DNA from: Crenarchaeota archaeon 13_1_40CM_3_52_17
GTDB lineage: Archaea; Thermoproteota; Bathyarchaeia; 40CM-2-53-6
NCBI GenBank assembly: GCA_001918745.1
Contig: MNGN01000001.1
Coordinates: forward strand, 1 to 45,739
Direction: 5' to 3'
DNA: 45,739 nucleotides
The notes under the pieces are model-generated. The model worked only from the letters and a program-made list of their open reading frames with translations. It had not been told where the DNA came from and made no database searches. Below, piece by piece: positions 28,096 through 38,585 of this stretch. Each line of letters opens with the position of its first letter. Within the stretch, counting starts at the first letter, position 1. The position numbers were made by a program, and so were the translations under genes.

Positions 28096-29988
28096 ATGCC
28101 AACTACAATTACAGAGCCAGCTGCAGATGTAGTAATCCTCGGGGTTGGCTACATGAGCGGCGTAATAGCCGCCGAACTTTCTATTGCGAGTCTAAACGGA
28201 GGTAAGAACTACAAGGTTGTCGCCATAACCAAGGGTCCATACTGGGACTACGTCAACGACTTCTCCACGACAAAGTACGATGAATGGGGAGTTGGGTTGG
28301 GCCGAAAATATGACAGCCCGCTTCCTTTGCAATCGGCCACGATCAGGAACACTCCCTATCAGTTCGCATTGCCTGTCCGAAGATACACTATGCCGATCCA
28401 GTACCACGCGCTGGGGCATGGAGTAGGTGGGGCGGCCCAGCATTATGGTGGGACGATGGGGCGCCAGGGCCCCTGGGGCTATACTCAGTATTCGTCAACC
28501 ATAGCTAGGTACGGAGCCTCTTTTCTGGACACCGTAAATCCACACAGCGACCTTGAGGATTGGCCCCTGACCTACGCCCAGTACGAGCCGTATTACGTTG
28601 AATGGGAGAAGGCTCATGGACTCTGCGGGGACTACAATGGAAGTGCAACCAATCAGCCCTCTGACACTGGCTATCCATGGATGAGTCAGAACTATCCACT
28701 GCCTCCATCACCCCTCACTCCCGTCGGACAGTCATTCCAAACAGCTGCACAAGCGCTCGGGTATCATCCCTTTCCTCACGTGAGTGCTCTCGCTTCACAA
28801 CCTTACATTAACCAGTACGGTGTACCAGTCAATCCATGCGTCTACGACGGGTATTGCGGTGGTCCTTGCGACTACGCTTGCGAGACCGGCGCCAAGGCAA
28901 ACGCTGCATACAGAACTATCCCCGCCGCGATGAAGAGTGGAAACTTTACGCTGGTGGTGAATAGTTTCATCTTCCGTCTTGACACCGATCCTATAAGCGG
29001 ACTTGTAACTGCTGCCCGCTACTATGATCCCCAAGGAAATGTGCACGTTCAGCCCGGCACTGTCTTCTTCAACGGGATGTGGGGATACAACATGATTAGG
29101 GTCATGCTTCTCTCCGGAATCGGAGCGCCTTACGTTTGGAATTCAAGTCCGGCCTCGGTCACTGGCTCTGTAGGAAGAGGTCTCACCAACGGCTATCTCC
29201 CATACAGGGGAACCAATGTGTCTGGAACTCTCCCTAACAATGGCGGCAACGCTTACCCTGCTGGGAACGGCAGCGGAGGCAGTGTGGACATTTATGATCT
29301 TATGGATGACAATTTCGACCACAGCGTAAGTGCGTTGGCTGGGGACCCACCCTTCATAGGGGGAGCCGAGATCGGTGCGGGCGGGTATCCGGGAGGGGGA
29401 CCGGGAAATATTACGTTCGCGGGCGGCGTCTCGTCAGCGAGTATGGGAGGCACGTTCAAAACTACTCAGAAGGACAAGTATCTGCCAACCAAGACAACCT
29501 TGAGCTCGACGCCCTTAGCTCACGACCTTCCGACAACTGACAATTACATTGATCTCGACCCGCACTACACGGACATCTACGGCGATCCGCTGTCCAGACT
29601 GACCTACGACTGGACACCCAACACATACAACGGAGCAACTCACCTCGTGAAGAAGGTCAAGGATATCTTCACCCAAATGGGTGCGCAAAATGTCACGATA
29701 GGTAGCACCGTCGCCCCTGGGGCCGCACACAACGACTGGTGGGGTCACCACCTGAGAGGAGGATGCCGAATCGGAGCGAACCAGAGTACTTCGGTATGGA
29801 ACAAGTGGAACCAATGCTGGTCACCAGTATCGAAACCGGTTTTCAACATTTTCGGCGCAGGCGAGATTACCAATACAAGCGGCGACAATGTTCCCTCGGG
29901 AACACACGTCGCCGGTCCACAGTCCTACCGTGCCGCTGAGGGTATCAAGCAGTATCTCGCGCTCCTCACCCCTGGTCTATTAACGTAG
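28096..29988 (+). CDS. GMC-type FAD-dependent oxidoreductase
   Basis: VVILGVGYMSGVIAAELS; GHGVGGAAQHYGG; C-terminal HHLRGGCRIG...VFGAGEITNTSGDNVPSGTH-type motif; 3 nt after the subunit-3 gene. Confidence 0.85.
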   Translation: MPTTITEPAADVVILGVGYMSGVIAAELSIASLNGGKNYKVVAITKGPYWDYVNDFSTTKYDEWGVGLGRKYDSPLPLQSATIRNTPYQFALPVRRYTMPIQYHALGHGVGGAAQHYGGTMGRQGPWGYTQYSSTIARYGASFLDTVNPHSDLEDWPLTYAQYEPYYVEWEKAHGLCGDYNGSATNQPSDTGYPWMSQNYPLPPSPLTPVGQSFQTAAQALGYHPFPHVSALASQPYINQYGVPVNPCVYDGYCGGPCDYACETGAKANAAYRTIPAAMKSGNFTLVVNSFIFRLDTDPISGLVTAARYYDPQGNVHVQPGTVFFNGMWGYNMIRVMLLSGIGAPYVWNSSPASVTGSVGRGLTNGYLPYRGTNVSGTLPNNGGNAYPAGNGSGGSVDIYDLMDDNFDHSVSALAGDPPFIGGAEIGAGGYPGGGPGNITFAGGVSSASMGGTFKTTQKDKYLPTKTTLSSTPLAHDLPTTDNYIDLDPHYTDIYGDPLSRLTYDWTPNTYNGATHLVKKVKDIFTQMGAQNVTIGSTVAPGAAHNDWWGHHLRGGCRIGANQSTSVWNKWNQCWSPVSKPVFNIFGAGEITNTSGDNVPSGTHVAGPQSYRAAEGIKQYLALLTPGLLT

Positions 29989-30021
29989 CAACGCAATCGC
30001 TAGTCATTCAAGGAATGGGCA

Positions 30022-30630
30022 TTGCCAGCCCTTAGGCTATCTGATAAACCAAAGCCAATCTCCCTGCCTCACTTCGAGAGCAGAATTCCCAAGCCAGAAG
30101 AACTTGTAACCCTCACCAAACCATTGCTTGACGCAACAATCATGATAGGAAAAACGCTCACGAACTGCACGAACAAGTGGGCGATAGGAGGAGATGTCGG
30201 AGAGGTAATTTCTGGAGTCAACGTACAACCAAGTCAGATCGCAATACTCACCACCCGGGAAGGATGCGACGAGATAACGAGAAATCTAGCCAAGTATCAG
30301 ATTGAACCCCCTCGCACCGTCGAGAGAGAGCTGGAGAGAGACGCAAAGATCGACCTGAAACTCCTCAAAATATGGATCAAGAGCTACACCGCCAGATTTG
30401 ACGTCCAGGGCTCCCAGCTTGACGTGCACGGTGACCTACAGATCAAGGTGGGAGACTGGGAATGGGGAGACCCGCTCGATTTTGAACCGGATTACGTATA
30501 CGTAGTGGGTGTTAAGGTGCCGACAGTTCCGCTTAAGGTGAAGAGCGAACTCTACACGGGTCTGGGCTGGATGGATCGCGCATCGAAGATACATGAGGCT
30601 GTGATGAGAAGCCGCCACATGTTCGGTTAG
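30022..30630 (+). CDS. Conserved-looking hypothetical, possible minimal nucleotidyltransferase-like fold
   Basis: KWAIGGDVGEVISGVNVQPSQIAILTTREGCDEI. Confidence 0.55.
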   Translation: MPALRLSDKPKPISLPHFESRIPKPEELVTLTKPLLDATIMIGKTLTNCTNKWAIGGDVGEVISGVNVQPSQIAILTTREGCDEITRNLAKYQIEPPRTVERELERDAKIDLKLLKIWIKSYTARFDVQGSQLDVHGDLQIKVGDWEWGDPLDFEPDYVYVVGVKVPTVPLKVKSELYTGLGWMDRASKIHEAVMRSRHMFG

Positions 30631-30641
30631 GCAAGATAGCT

Positions 30642-32234
30642 GTGGCTCAACAAGTTCTTCCTGCAACTCCGCAGATCCTCCTGAAAAATCGAGGACGACT
30701 AGTTGGGAAGGACGCTTGGAGGCAGAACCTGAATCTCGCGTCATTAGCCGCGTTCAAGATCGGTAGCAGCCTTGGACCTAAGGGCGCATACAAACTTGTG
30801 ACGTACCATAAGGGTCCTGAAACGGTGATGAAGGTCACCAAGGACCCTATCGATGTTGTCGACGAGCTGGGCATCGAGTACCCGGCGATAATGACCCTCG
30901 CGGAAGCGGCGAAGATACAACGCCAGCATACCGGCGACGGAATCTCCACTCTACTCGTTCTAGTCTCAGCACTCCTAACAGAGGCCGATAAACTGATCGA
31001 GGCGGGCTTCCACGCCAACACAATCCTTGATGGCTATCTGAAAGCAACCGAAGAATCGATAGCGATCATCAACGAGATCGCCAAGAACGTTGGGAAAGAC
31101 CTTGACGAGCATCTCTTGGAGGTTATCGATTGCGGAAGAGAACTCCTCAGCGGAAGATTACGAAGAGATCTATCTGAGGCCATTAGCCGCATAACCGAAG
31201 ATGGAACGATCGACATCAGCAGAATACGGATTGTAACAAAGCCCGGAGCTCAGACGAACGATTCCGAACTGGTGCGGGGGGTCGTCATCAAGAAAGGCAA
31301 GGCCCATCCAAGCATGTCAGACTGGATCGACGCGCCCAAAATCGCGTTCCTAACTAAGCTGGAGATCAAACGCCTAGAGCTGAAGTCGAAAGACGAAGGT
31401 CCGTTCTCGGTCAAGTTGAACATCACAAGCCACGGGCAGATTCAGCTGTTCAAATCGGAAGAGAACCGACTGAGGACTCTCCTCGTCGAAAAGGTGAGGA
31501 TGGCTGGGGCCAGTGTCTTGATCTGCCGATCCAAGATGGACGATAGACTCTCCGACCAACTTAGTAGACAAGGAATCTTCGCCCTGCAGATGGTAGACTA
31601 CCAGGATTTCGAAGCCGCCGCAAAAGCAACAGGCGGTGCCATTGTCAGTGACGCTGACCAGCTTGAGAAAGAGGACTTGGGGATCGCGAGGAAGCTCGAA
31701 GTTGACAAGATCAAACCCAACGACATCGTGATTCTTCATTGCGACGGAGGGTCCACGCTCTTGCTTCGTGGCAGTAGTCCCGAGCTTGTTCAGGAGCAGG
31801 AAAAGACCGTGAAGAGAGCGCTTCTCATCTTGAAACATTCGCGTTCGAACCCCAAAGTGGTTCCTGGTGGAGGAGCGATCCTCGTAGAGTTGGCCTCACA
31901 GCTCAGAAGATTTGCATTAACGTTTGAGGGAAGGGACCAATTCGTAATTGGTTCGTTCGCGGACGCGCTAGAAAAAATCCCAGAGTGCCTCTCAGCCAAC
32001 TGCGGGTTCGATCCCATTGATATGATGATCCAGCTCCGCAATCATCACTCAAACGGAATGCAGGCAATGGGTGTGGGAGAGAACGGATGCATTGACATGT
32101 TCGAAGCGAACGTGATCGAGCTTGCCTCAGTAAACAGGGCCAACATTCACCGGGCCTTCGAGCTGGTCTCGTTGTTGTTGAGAATCGATGACTGTTTCTA
32201 CGTGAAGGATATTCCAAAGTTCCATAAACAGTAG
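30642..32234 (+). CDS. Divergent group II chaperonin (thermosome/CCT-like)
   Basis: LGPKGAYKLV, AKIQRQHTGDGIST, LLLRGSSPELV, VVPGGGAILVELASQLRRFA, LLLRIDD. Confidence 0.85.
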   Translation: MAQQVLPATPQILLKNRGRLVGKDAWRQNLNLASLAAFKIGSSLGPKGAYKLVTYHKGPETVMKVTKDPIDVVDELGIEYPAIMTLAEAAKIQRQHTGDGISTLLVLVSALLTEADKLIEAGFHANTILDGYLKATEESIAIINEIAKNVGKDLDEHLLEVIDCGRELLSGRLRRDLSEAISRITEDGTIDISRIRIVTKPGAQTNDSELVRGVVIKKGKAHPSMSDWIDAPKIAFLTKLEIKRLELKSKDEGPFSVKLNITSHGQIQLFKSEENRLRTLLVEKVRMAGASVLICRSKMDDRLSDQLSRQGIFALQMVDYQDFEAAAKATGGAIVSDADQLEKEDLGIARKLEVDKIKPNDIVILHCDGGSTLLLRGSSPELVQEQEKTVKRALLILKHSRSNPKVVPGGGAILVELASQLRRFALTFEGRDQFVIGSFADALEKIPECLSANCGFDPIDMMIQLRNHHSNGMQAMGVGENGCIDMFEANVIELASVNRANIHRAFELVSLLLRIDDCFYVKDIPKFHKQ

Positions 32235-32297
32235 TCCATACGGTCCCGACCAGGTCTCGCTACGTATGCTCAGTTGAAGGGCTCGGGGTGAAGCCTT

Positions 32298-32478
32298 ATG
32301 TCGAACTACAAGTCCTGTTATTTGATTCAGGGAGATTGTTCGGACGGCAGAATACCACCACTATGCCTGCCCAAATTGCGACTACGAAATCGACAGTTGT
32401 CAGTGCGCGTGCCCTTACTGCGCCGAGAATGAAATCTGTGACTGCGCAATTGGATACAGTAAGGCAACGGGAGGCTAA
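32298..32478 (+). pseudogene. Small Cys-rich metal-binding-like ORF, apparently frame-split
   Basis: Frame 1 MSNYKSCYLIQGDCSDGR...; frame 2 EYHHYACPNCDYEIDSCQCACPYCAENEICDCAIGYSKATGG* (8 Cys); stop 5 nt before the next gene. Confidence 0.5.
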
Positions 32479-32483
32479 CAATC

Positions 32484-34454
32484 ATGAGCCGTACTTCCGT
32501 TAAGGTCAACGATCTGTCTTGGATGACAGGCGGTCCGCAGGGCAGTGGAGTAGATTCATCTGCGAACATTTTCGCGGGAGCATGCGTTCTGGGTGGGCTC
32601 TGGACCTTCGGGCTCCGAGAATACTACTCCAGCATAAAAGGGCCTCACAGCTATTTCGAAGTCAGGGTAAACAGCGACAAGATTAGGTCCCACGTAAACA
32701 ACGTGGACGTCCTAGCGACGTTCGATGCCGAAACACTCATCCGCCATGCTGAGGAGGTTGCCCCGGGGGGCGGAATACTCTACGATCCCACATTTACAAA
32801 TATCGAGATCGACAAGATCGATTCGATAGAGACCCCTGTCGTTCTAAGAATCAAGGCTAGACTCGCGAAGCAAGGTCTGCCTGGAAACATTACTGGTATC
32901 CTGGAAGAAGCGAAAAGAAGAGGCGTCAACCTGTTCCCAATTCAATACAATGAGATTATCGCGAAGACCGCGGCCCAGATTGGAGAGCACCAGCTGAGCA
33001 AACTCTCAAGAATCGTCAACGTGCTCTCAGTCGCAGCCTCACTCGCAATCCTAGGTTTCGACGAGACCTATCTCAACCAGTCTATTGAGAGAGCGTTCGC
33101 GAGCAAGAAGAAGGTCGTTGACATGAACGAGATAGGCGCAAAGCTCGCCTACGACTCGGCCAAGACGCAACTGAAACAACCATTTCGATTCCAGCTCCAC
33201 CCTATTCAGAGCCAACCGAGACTATTGCTAATGGGTGTTGAAGCAATTGCACTTGGAAAGCTGGTGGGCGGTTGCAGGGTCCAGACCTATTACCCGATAA
33301 CCCCTGCTGCTGACGAGAGCGAGTTCCTAGAGTCTCACGGAAACTTCGACATCTCGGCGGGAAACAACCCGGGCCAAAAAGGCTCGATTCTAGTTACACA
33401 GACAGAGGATGAGATCGCGGCCATAACAATGGCAACGGGAGCCGCGTTGACAGGAGCGAGAGCCGCAACGTCCACCTCGGGCCCAGGGTTTTCTTTGATG
33501 GTCGAGGGATTGGGATGGGCGGGAATGAACGAGGTTCCGCTCGTTATAACCCACTACCAGAGGGGTGGCCCGGCAACGGGACAACCAACGAGGCACGAGC
33601 AGGGAGATCTGAAGTTCATTCTCAGCGCCGCTCACGGGGAGTTTCCGAGAATCGTGTTATGCTCAGGGGACATGGAAGAGAGCTTCTATGACGCGATCAG
33701 GATTTTCAACTATGCAGAACGATTTCAGATGCCCAGCATCCATCTGATCGACAAGGGATTAGCGAACAACAGCATGACCATCTCTCCACCAAATGGCGAT
33801 CTTGTTCCAATTCAAAGGGGAAAACTGATCCAAGGAGATCATCATGGAAACGGTGACGGGGAGCCGTACCGGCGATTTGCTTTCACTGAGGATGGGGTCT
33901 CGCCGCGGGCGGTTCTTGGAATGCCCGGCTATCGCTTCTGGAACACTGGAGACGAACATGACGAGATGGGACACATTGAGGAAGACCCGGACAACAGGGT
34001 GAAAATGATGACGAAGAGGATGACAAAGCTGGAAACGGCCGCGAAGGAGATTCCTGAAGAGGAAAAAGTGAACTTCTTCCGTTCGACCAAGAAACCAGCC
34101 GACGTTACAATCGTAAGCTGGGGTTCCCCGAAGGGACCAATAATAGACGCGATGAAACTACTGGAGAGGGACGGGATTGGAGTAGAATTTCTACAGATAA
34201 GACTCGTGAGTCCCTTCCCGACTGATGCTGTGAAGCAAAAACTGGCGGGAGCCAAACTAATCGTGGACATTGAACAGAACTATTCAGGCCAGATGGCCGC
34301 TGTTATAGCAGAAAAGACCATGATAGATGTCAAGAACAAGATTGTCAAATTCAACGGAAGACCGATGTCACAGGACGAGATCTATCAATCGGTCAAGCAA
34401 GTCGTGTCAAACCCGGAACAAAACAGGAGAGTGGTGCTGACCCATGGCGCTTAA
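32484..34454 (+). CDS. 2-oxoacid:ferredoxin oxidoreductase, fused gamma/alpha subunit
   Basis: [16 protein letters not shown] gamma-domain start; [51 protein letters not shown]. Confidence 0.92.
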   Translation: MSRTSVKVNDLSWMTGGPQGSGVDSSANIFAGACVLGGLWTFGLREYYSSIKGPHSYFEVRVNSDKIRSHVNNVDVLATFDAETLIRHAEEVAPGGGILYDPTFTNIEIDKIDSIETPVVLRIKARLAKQGLPGNITGILEEAKRRGVNLFPIQYNEIIAKTAAQIGEHQLSKLSRIVNVLSVAASLAILGFDETYLNQSIERAFASKKKVVDMNEIGAKLAYDSAKTQLKQPFRFQLHPIQSQPRLLLMGVEAIALGKLVGGCRVQTYYPITPAADESEFLESHGNFDISAGNNPGQKGSILVTQTEDEIAAITMATGAALTGARAATSTSGPGFSLMVEGLGWAGMNEVPLVITHYQRGGPATGQPTRHEQGDLKFILSAAHGEFPRIVLCSGDMEESFYDAIRIFNYAERFQMPSIHLIDKGLANNSMTISPPNGDLVPIQRGKLIQGDHHGNGDGEPYRRFAFTEDGVSPRAVLGMPGYRFWNTGDEHDEMGHIEEDPDNRVKMMTKRMTKLETAAKEIPEEEKVNFFRSTKKPADVTIVSWGSPKGPIIDAMKLLERDGIGVEFLQIRLVSPFPTDAVKQKLAGAKLIVDIEQNYSGQMAAVIAEKTMIDVKNKIVKFNGRPMSQDEIYQSVKQVVSNPEQNRRVVLTHGA

Positions 34455-36534
34455 GCTCACCGATCTGAAGACCGACGTCCACAACGACTGGTGTCCAGGA
34501 TGCTTAACAGGAGATACGCTGGTGTTTTCGAACCCAGCAGTCAAAGCAATCCGAGATGTCCGACCAGGTGAGCGGGTCCTCACCGCTGCGGGAGAGTATA
34601 GACAGGTTGTTGCAAGAATTCAGCATCGCTACAGTGGTCCGATGTATCGTGTTCGAGCCAAGTGTTTTGGAGAAATCAGAGCGACGCCGGAGCATCCTTT
34701 TGTTGCTGTCAGGAGAACATCAGGCAGGCACTACCACAATAGTGGTTTTGTGGAAGAACGAGTGCAGGCATCAGAGCTCAGAGTGGGAGACTACCTCGTC
34801 TTCCCAGTGATGCAGAAGGTCGAAGACGTCAGAACATTTCCATTCAATTACCAGAAGAAAGCTAAGGACACTCGAGGTAGACTACCGCCTTCAATAGTGT
34901 ACATGGATGCTGATCTCCTGCGATTGGCAGGCTATTACATCGCAGAAGGTTCTGCACACGGGAGGTCATTGATTTTCAGTTTCAGCCAAGCGGAAACATA
35001 CCTCATCGAGGATACGAAGGCGTCGATGGAGAGAATATTCCGACTGAGCGGCACGATCGCGGAATCCAGAAGAAACGGGGTCGATGTTGTCTTCAATTCT
35101 TCATACCTTGCGAAAGCATTTGAGGCGTTATTCGGAGGCAGATCTTGGAAAAAGCACATCCCGCACGAACTCATGTTGCTACCGCCATCAAAGCAAGTAC
35201 AGCTCATCAAGGGCTTGTGGAGAGGTGATGGAGACTTCAGAGATGCAAAGGCTAGATACAGCACAACCTCTGTCGTGCTTGCTGAACAAGTGAAGCTTCT
35301 ACTTCTGCGTCAAGGCATCGTTCCGATCGCCCATGTCGAACCAGCACACGAAAATCACAAGACTGCCTACAGACTGTATGTCAGTTACTGGAGGGATTAC
35401 AACAAGCTGGCTGAAATTGTGGGAGTGCCAGACCGCAAAAACATGAACAGGGACAAGCGTTCCTCCATAATTAGAAACAGCAGATTATATCTTCCGGTCG
35501 CTCAAATCGAAACCTTTCCCTTTGAAGGGAATGTCTACGACCTTACCATCAACGACCCCGCCCACACTTTCGTAACAAGCGTCACAGCCTCGGGGAACTG
35601 TGGAGACTTTGGTATCGAGGCGTCACTGAAGATGGCGCTGACCGAGATGCCGGTTGACATCAACAAGGTTGCATTGTTCTCCGGAATCGGTTGCTCTAGC
35701 AAACTTGTCCACTTCACCAACGCTTTTGGAATTCACACTCTACATGGTAGGGTATTGGGTTACGCGCAAGGCGCCAAGCTCGCGAATCCGGATCTAGAAG
35801 TGATTGCGGTCGGAGGAGACGGTGACGGACTGGGAATAGGAGTAGGCCATTTCGTGCACGCGGGAAGGCGGAACATAGACATGGCTTACATTATCCACGA
35901 CAACGGCGTCTATGGCTTGACCAAAGGGCAAGCTGCGCCTACGCTGCATCTGGGAATGCAGACGAAATCGCTTCCCGAACCGAACATCAATTCTAATATC
36001 AATCCGATAATGCTCGCGCTAGCATCAGGCTTCACCTTCATCGCTCGAAGCTACGCGTACAACACTAGACATCTCAAGGAGATGATCAAGAAAGCCGTCG
36101 CCCACAAAGGCTTCGCCCTAATAGACGCGCTCCAACCATGTCCAACATACAATGACATCAACACGAAGGAATGGTATGGTGGCGAGGATCGAATTGACCC
36201 GGCGACCAAGAGACCGATGCCACGAACATATGATCTGGAAAGCACCGGGTACAATGGAAGAGTAACCGCAGATATGAGCGAAGAGGACGTGGGCAAGAAC
36301 CTTCTCCATGTCATAGAGAAATCGAGAGAATGGGGAGACAAGATTCCAATAGGCGTCTTCTACCAGAATGAGATCGTGCCAATCTACGAGGAACGGATAA
36401 GCGAACGAAGCCCGAGTTACTTGAAAGAGCCACCTGCAAAACAGCAGCTCGCCAAGAACGACGGAAAGTCGGTTGTAAACCTGACCAACTTGTCAAAGGG
36501 ATTACTGTTCGAGAAGTTGGTTCTCGCACAGTAA
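34444..36534 (+). CDS. 2-oxoacid:ferredoxin oxidoreductase beta subunit, intein-containing precursor
   Basis: NDWCPG|intein|[38 protein letters not shown] motif. Confidence 0.95.
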   Translation: MALKLTDLKTDVHNDWCPGCLTGDTLVFSNPAVKAIRDVRPGERVLTAAGEYRQVVARIQHRYSGPMYRVRAKCFGEIRATPEHPFVAVRRTSGRHYHNSGFVEERVQASELRVGDYLVFPVMQKVEDVRTFPFNYQKKAKDTRGRLPPSIVYMDADLLRLAGYYIAEGSAHGRSLIFSFSQAETYLIEDTKASMERIFRLSGTIAESRRNGVDVVFNSSYLAKAFEALFGGRSWKKHIPHELMLLPPSKQVQLIKGLWRGDGDFRDAKARYSTTSVVLAEQVKLLLLRQGIVPIAHVEPAHENHKTAYRLYVSYWRDYNKLAEIVGVPDRKNMNRDKRSSIIRNSRLYLPVAQIETFPFEGNVYDLTINDPAHTFVTSVTASGNCGDFGIEASLKMALTEMPVDINKVALFSGIGCSSKLVHFTNAFGIHTLHGRVLGYAQGAKLANPDLEVIAVGGDGDGLGIGVGHFVHAGRRNIDMAYIIHDNGVYGLTKGQAAPTLHLGMQTKSLPEPNINSNINPIMLALASGFTFIARSYAYNTRHLKEMIKKAVAHKGFALIDALQPCPTYNDINTKEWYGGEDRIDPATKRPMPRTYDLESTGYNGRVTADMSEEDVGKNLLHVIEKSREWGDKIPIGVFYQNEIVPIYEERISERSPSYLKEPPAKQQLAKNDGKSVVNLTNLSKGLLFEKLVLAQ
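34501..35598 (+). other. Intein (366 aa) with LAGLIDADG-type endonuclease domain
   Basis: Starts CLTGDTLV, block [21 protein letters not shown] and [10 protein letters not shown] endonuclease motifs, ends [22 protein letters not shown] followed by Cys. Confidence 0.93.
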
Positions 36535-36584
36535 CTGGTTCACTAGCGCTGCATCGTTTTTCCCAAAAGGTCTCGTTGTCGGGC

Positions 36585-37148
36585 TCAGCGAATCAGTGGG
36601 GACCTTACCCGCTCCCCTAGACGCCTGACGACTGCTGTCCCAAAGAGCGCTCCCAAGGCTCCCACGAGAGTGTCACCGACAAGCGCAGTAACCCAGATGA
36701 GTACGAGGGTTGAAACTCCGAAGCCATGGAAAAATCCAAACGCCTGAAGCATGGCTAGACCGAAGACGGCCATTGCAAGATTGCCCAGAGCGCCGGCCAC
36801 AGCGAAGCGCTTCCTCGATAAGTCGTCGAAGAGATGATCCCCCGCGCGTAAGGTTAGGTCGAAGACTATCCCGTTAGGAATCAGGGCGAGAGTGACTGCC
36901 AATGGGGCTCCTGGTGTTGTAACAAGGATGAGACCGGTAACCGTCCCTAGAATTGTCGCGCTCCAGGGTTTGCGAGTCAGGGAAACCAGTATCGTAAAAA
37001 CCGCGGATATCAGAAAGAAGAGGTCCACCTCTCTGATTGTATGTCCGAGCGTCACACCGGAGACGTAACTGTAACCGAGATACAAGGCGGACATGCCTGC
37101 TACTAGGGCTAGGTCCCGACTAGTGAAAGAGCTGCTCTTCTTGTCCAT
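36585..37148 (-). CDS. Integral membrane protein, possible ECF transporter S component
   Basis: 187 aa, about 5-6 TM, polytopic small-module pattern. Confidence 0.5.
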   Translation of the reverse strand: MDKKSSSFTSRDLALVAGMSALYLGYSYVSGVTLGHTIREVDLFFLISAVFTILVSLTRKPWSATILGTVTGLILVTTPGAPLAVTLALIPNGIVFDLTLRAGDHLFDDLSRKRFAVAGALGNLAMAVFGLAMLQAFGFFHGFGVSTLVLIWVTALVGDTLVGALGALFGTAVVRRLGERVRSPLIR

Positions 37149-37276
37149 TCTCTTGTCGCCTCTTGGGAATCCGGTAGGGGTTTGGGCTTACCGTGAAGTA
37201 TGAAGGGTACTAGTCAATACTGTAGAGGACGAAAACGAGGGTCCAGCTCGCAAGTATTGCTTTTGTCATTAGAAAC

Positions 37277-37732
37277 CTACTTGTGGCCGGTCATCCACTT
37301 CTTCTCTTCTTTATTGGGAGTCAGTTGGCATCCGGACGACCAGAGGAATGTTCTAGCGGTTGAGGGGCCGACATGCTGGAATCTATCCTGCACGTTCGTC
37401 TGCAATCGCTCTTCGTCTTTGCCGTAGGAGTCGATGTACCTTTTGACTGAGCCGAACTCTTTCTGCAGTCTCAGGAATTCGCCTGCGTTATGGATGGTCG
37501 CTTTGATCTTCTTCTCATTACGGACGATTCCGGTGTTACCCATCAACACCTTCACATCCTTCGCATTGAACTTCGCGACTTTTGGAAGGGAGAATTGAGC
37601 GAAAGCCTTCTGGAAATCGGGCCACTTATTCTCGACTACACTCCAGTTAAGTCCCGCAGTGAAAACCGACTTGGTTAATCGCTCAAAGTACTCAGCGTCA
37701 TCTTTCGGTGGTTTCATACTCCTCGGAGACAT
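37277..37732 (-). CDS. DNA-3-methyladenine glycosylase I (Tag)-like
   Basis: YFERLTKSVFTAGLNWSVVENKWPDFQKAF...FSLPKVAKFNAKDVKVLMGNTGIVRNEKKIKATIHNA. Confidence 0.75.
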   Translation of the reverse strand: MSPRSMKPPKDDAEYFERLTKSVFTAGLNWSVVENKWPDFQKAFAQFSLPKVAKFNAKDVKVLMGNTGIVRNEKKIKATIHNAGEFLRLQKEFGSVKRYIDSYGKDEERLQTNVQDRFQHVGPSTARTFLWSSGCQLTPNKEEKKWMTGHK

Positions 37733-37781
37733 GATGCGAACAGCGTGGGATTCGCGGATATTTATGCGCCCCGCTTTTCTA

Positions 37782-37853
37782 GGTCAAGTCGGGCTTACTT
37801 GATACGCTTGGAACAACCTACTTGGTAGCCCTCTACTACCAGGTTTATAATCA
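37782..37853 (+). promoter_or_regulatory. Shared promoter/operator module, copy 2 (upstream of winged-helix gene)
   Basis: 72-bp gapless match to 24235-24306; GGTAGccctctaCTACC; TTTATAAT ends 24 nt before the ATG at 37876. Confidence 0.8.
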
Positions 37854-37875
37854 GGCCAAACGGCTAGGGCCGTAG

Positions 37876-38514
37876 ATGGTCACCACGGAAGAGAACCTTG
37901 GCCGATTCTCAGAGCTTGAGCAGTCTGAAGACATCGACCTCACACCGAGGGACAGCAATATTCTTCACGCAATCCAGGAGGAAGGCTTGACAGTCTTCGC
38001 CTTCGACGGACTGAAGCGTTTACTCGGGGTCCACCAGGAAATGTTATCCCGAGTTCTCGACAGACTAGAAGATGAAGGCCTCTTAGAGAAGGTTTCCGAC
38101 GGGTATCGACTGACGAACAGGGGTAGCCAACAAGTCGCTCGACCTCTAAGTTCAACTCAACCTCGCATCCCAATCGTCCAATCCCTTCTGCCACATGATA
38201 TTGATGTGCAGAGGATAATCGCCGGCCTCAAGGGTCGTTGGTTCGGAAGTCTCCGCTGGCTAGGCTATTCGCAGACCGATGAGGGCATGGTTCTAAAATG
38301 GATCATGGTGGAAGACAGCATCCAGATAGATGCGAAGTTCTCCGAGAACTATCTCAGTATCGACGCCAAGGTTGGAGAGGAAAAGGACGTCAGTCAAGCA
38401 GTGAAAGCGTCCCACCAGTTAATGGGCCACATTTCGCAACTCTACGGCGGACCCAGACGTGGCAGGAACCTCTTGACACCTGTCGCATTCTTTCCGGACA
38501 TGTCGTTTGCCTAG
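37876..38514 (+). CDS. Winged-helix transcriptional regulator-like protein
   Basis: ILHAIQEEGLTVFAFDGLKRLLGVHQEMLSRVLDRLEDEGLLEKVSDGYRLTNRG. Confidence 0.75.
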   Translation: MVTTEENLGRFSELEQSEDIDLTPRDSNILHAIQEEGLTVFAFDGLKRLLGVHQEMLSRVLDRLEDEGLLEKVSDGYRLTNRGSQQVARPLSSTQPRIPIVQSLLPHDIDVQRIIAGLKGRWFGSLRWLGYSQTDEGMVLKWIMVEDSIQIDAKFSENYLSIDAKVGEEKDVSQAVKASHQLMGHISQLYGGPRRGRNLLTPVAFFPDMSFA

Positions 38515-38585
38515 TTTGTGACCCGGCTTCGGGCTCCTCGGTCAACAAATAGCTCCACTTACTCCTGAGTGGGTAAGGTGAAAAA

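Noticed and set aside
16060-37732. AlkA-like and Tag-like glycosylases in one window as a repair island
   Set aside because: About 20 kb apart with unrelated genes between; no evidence of functional linkage.
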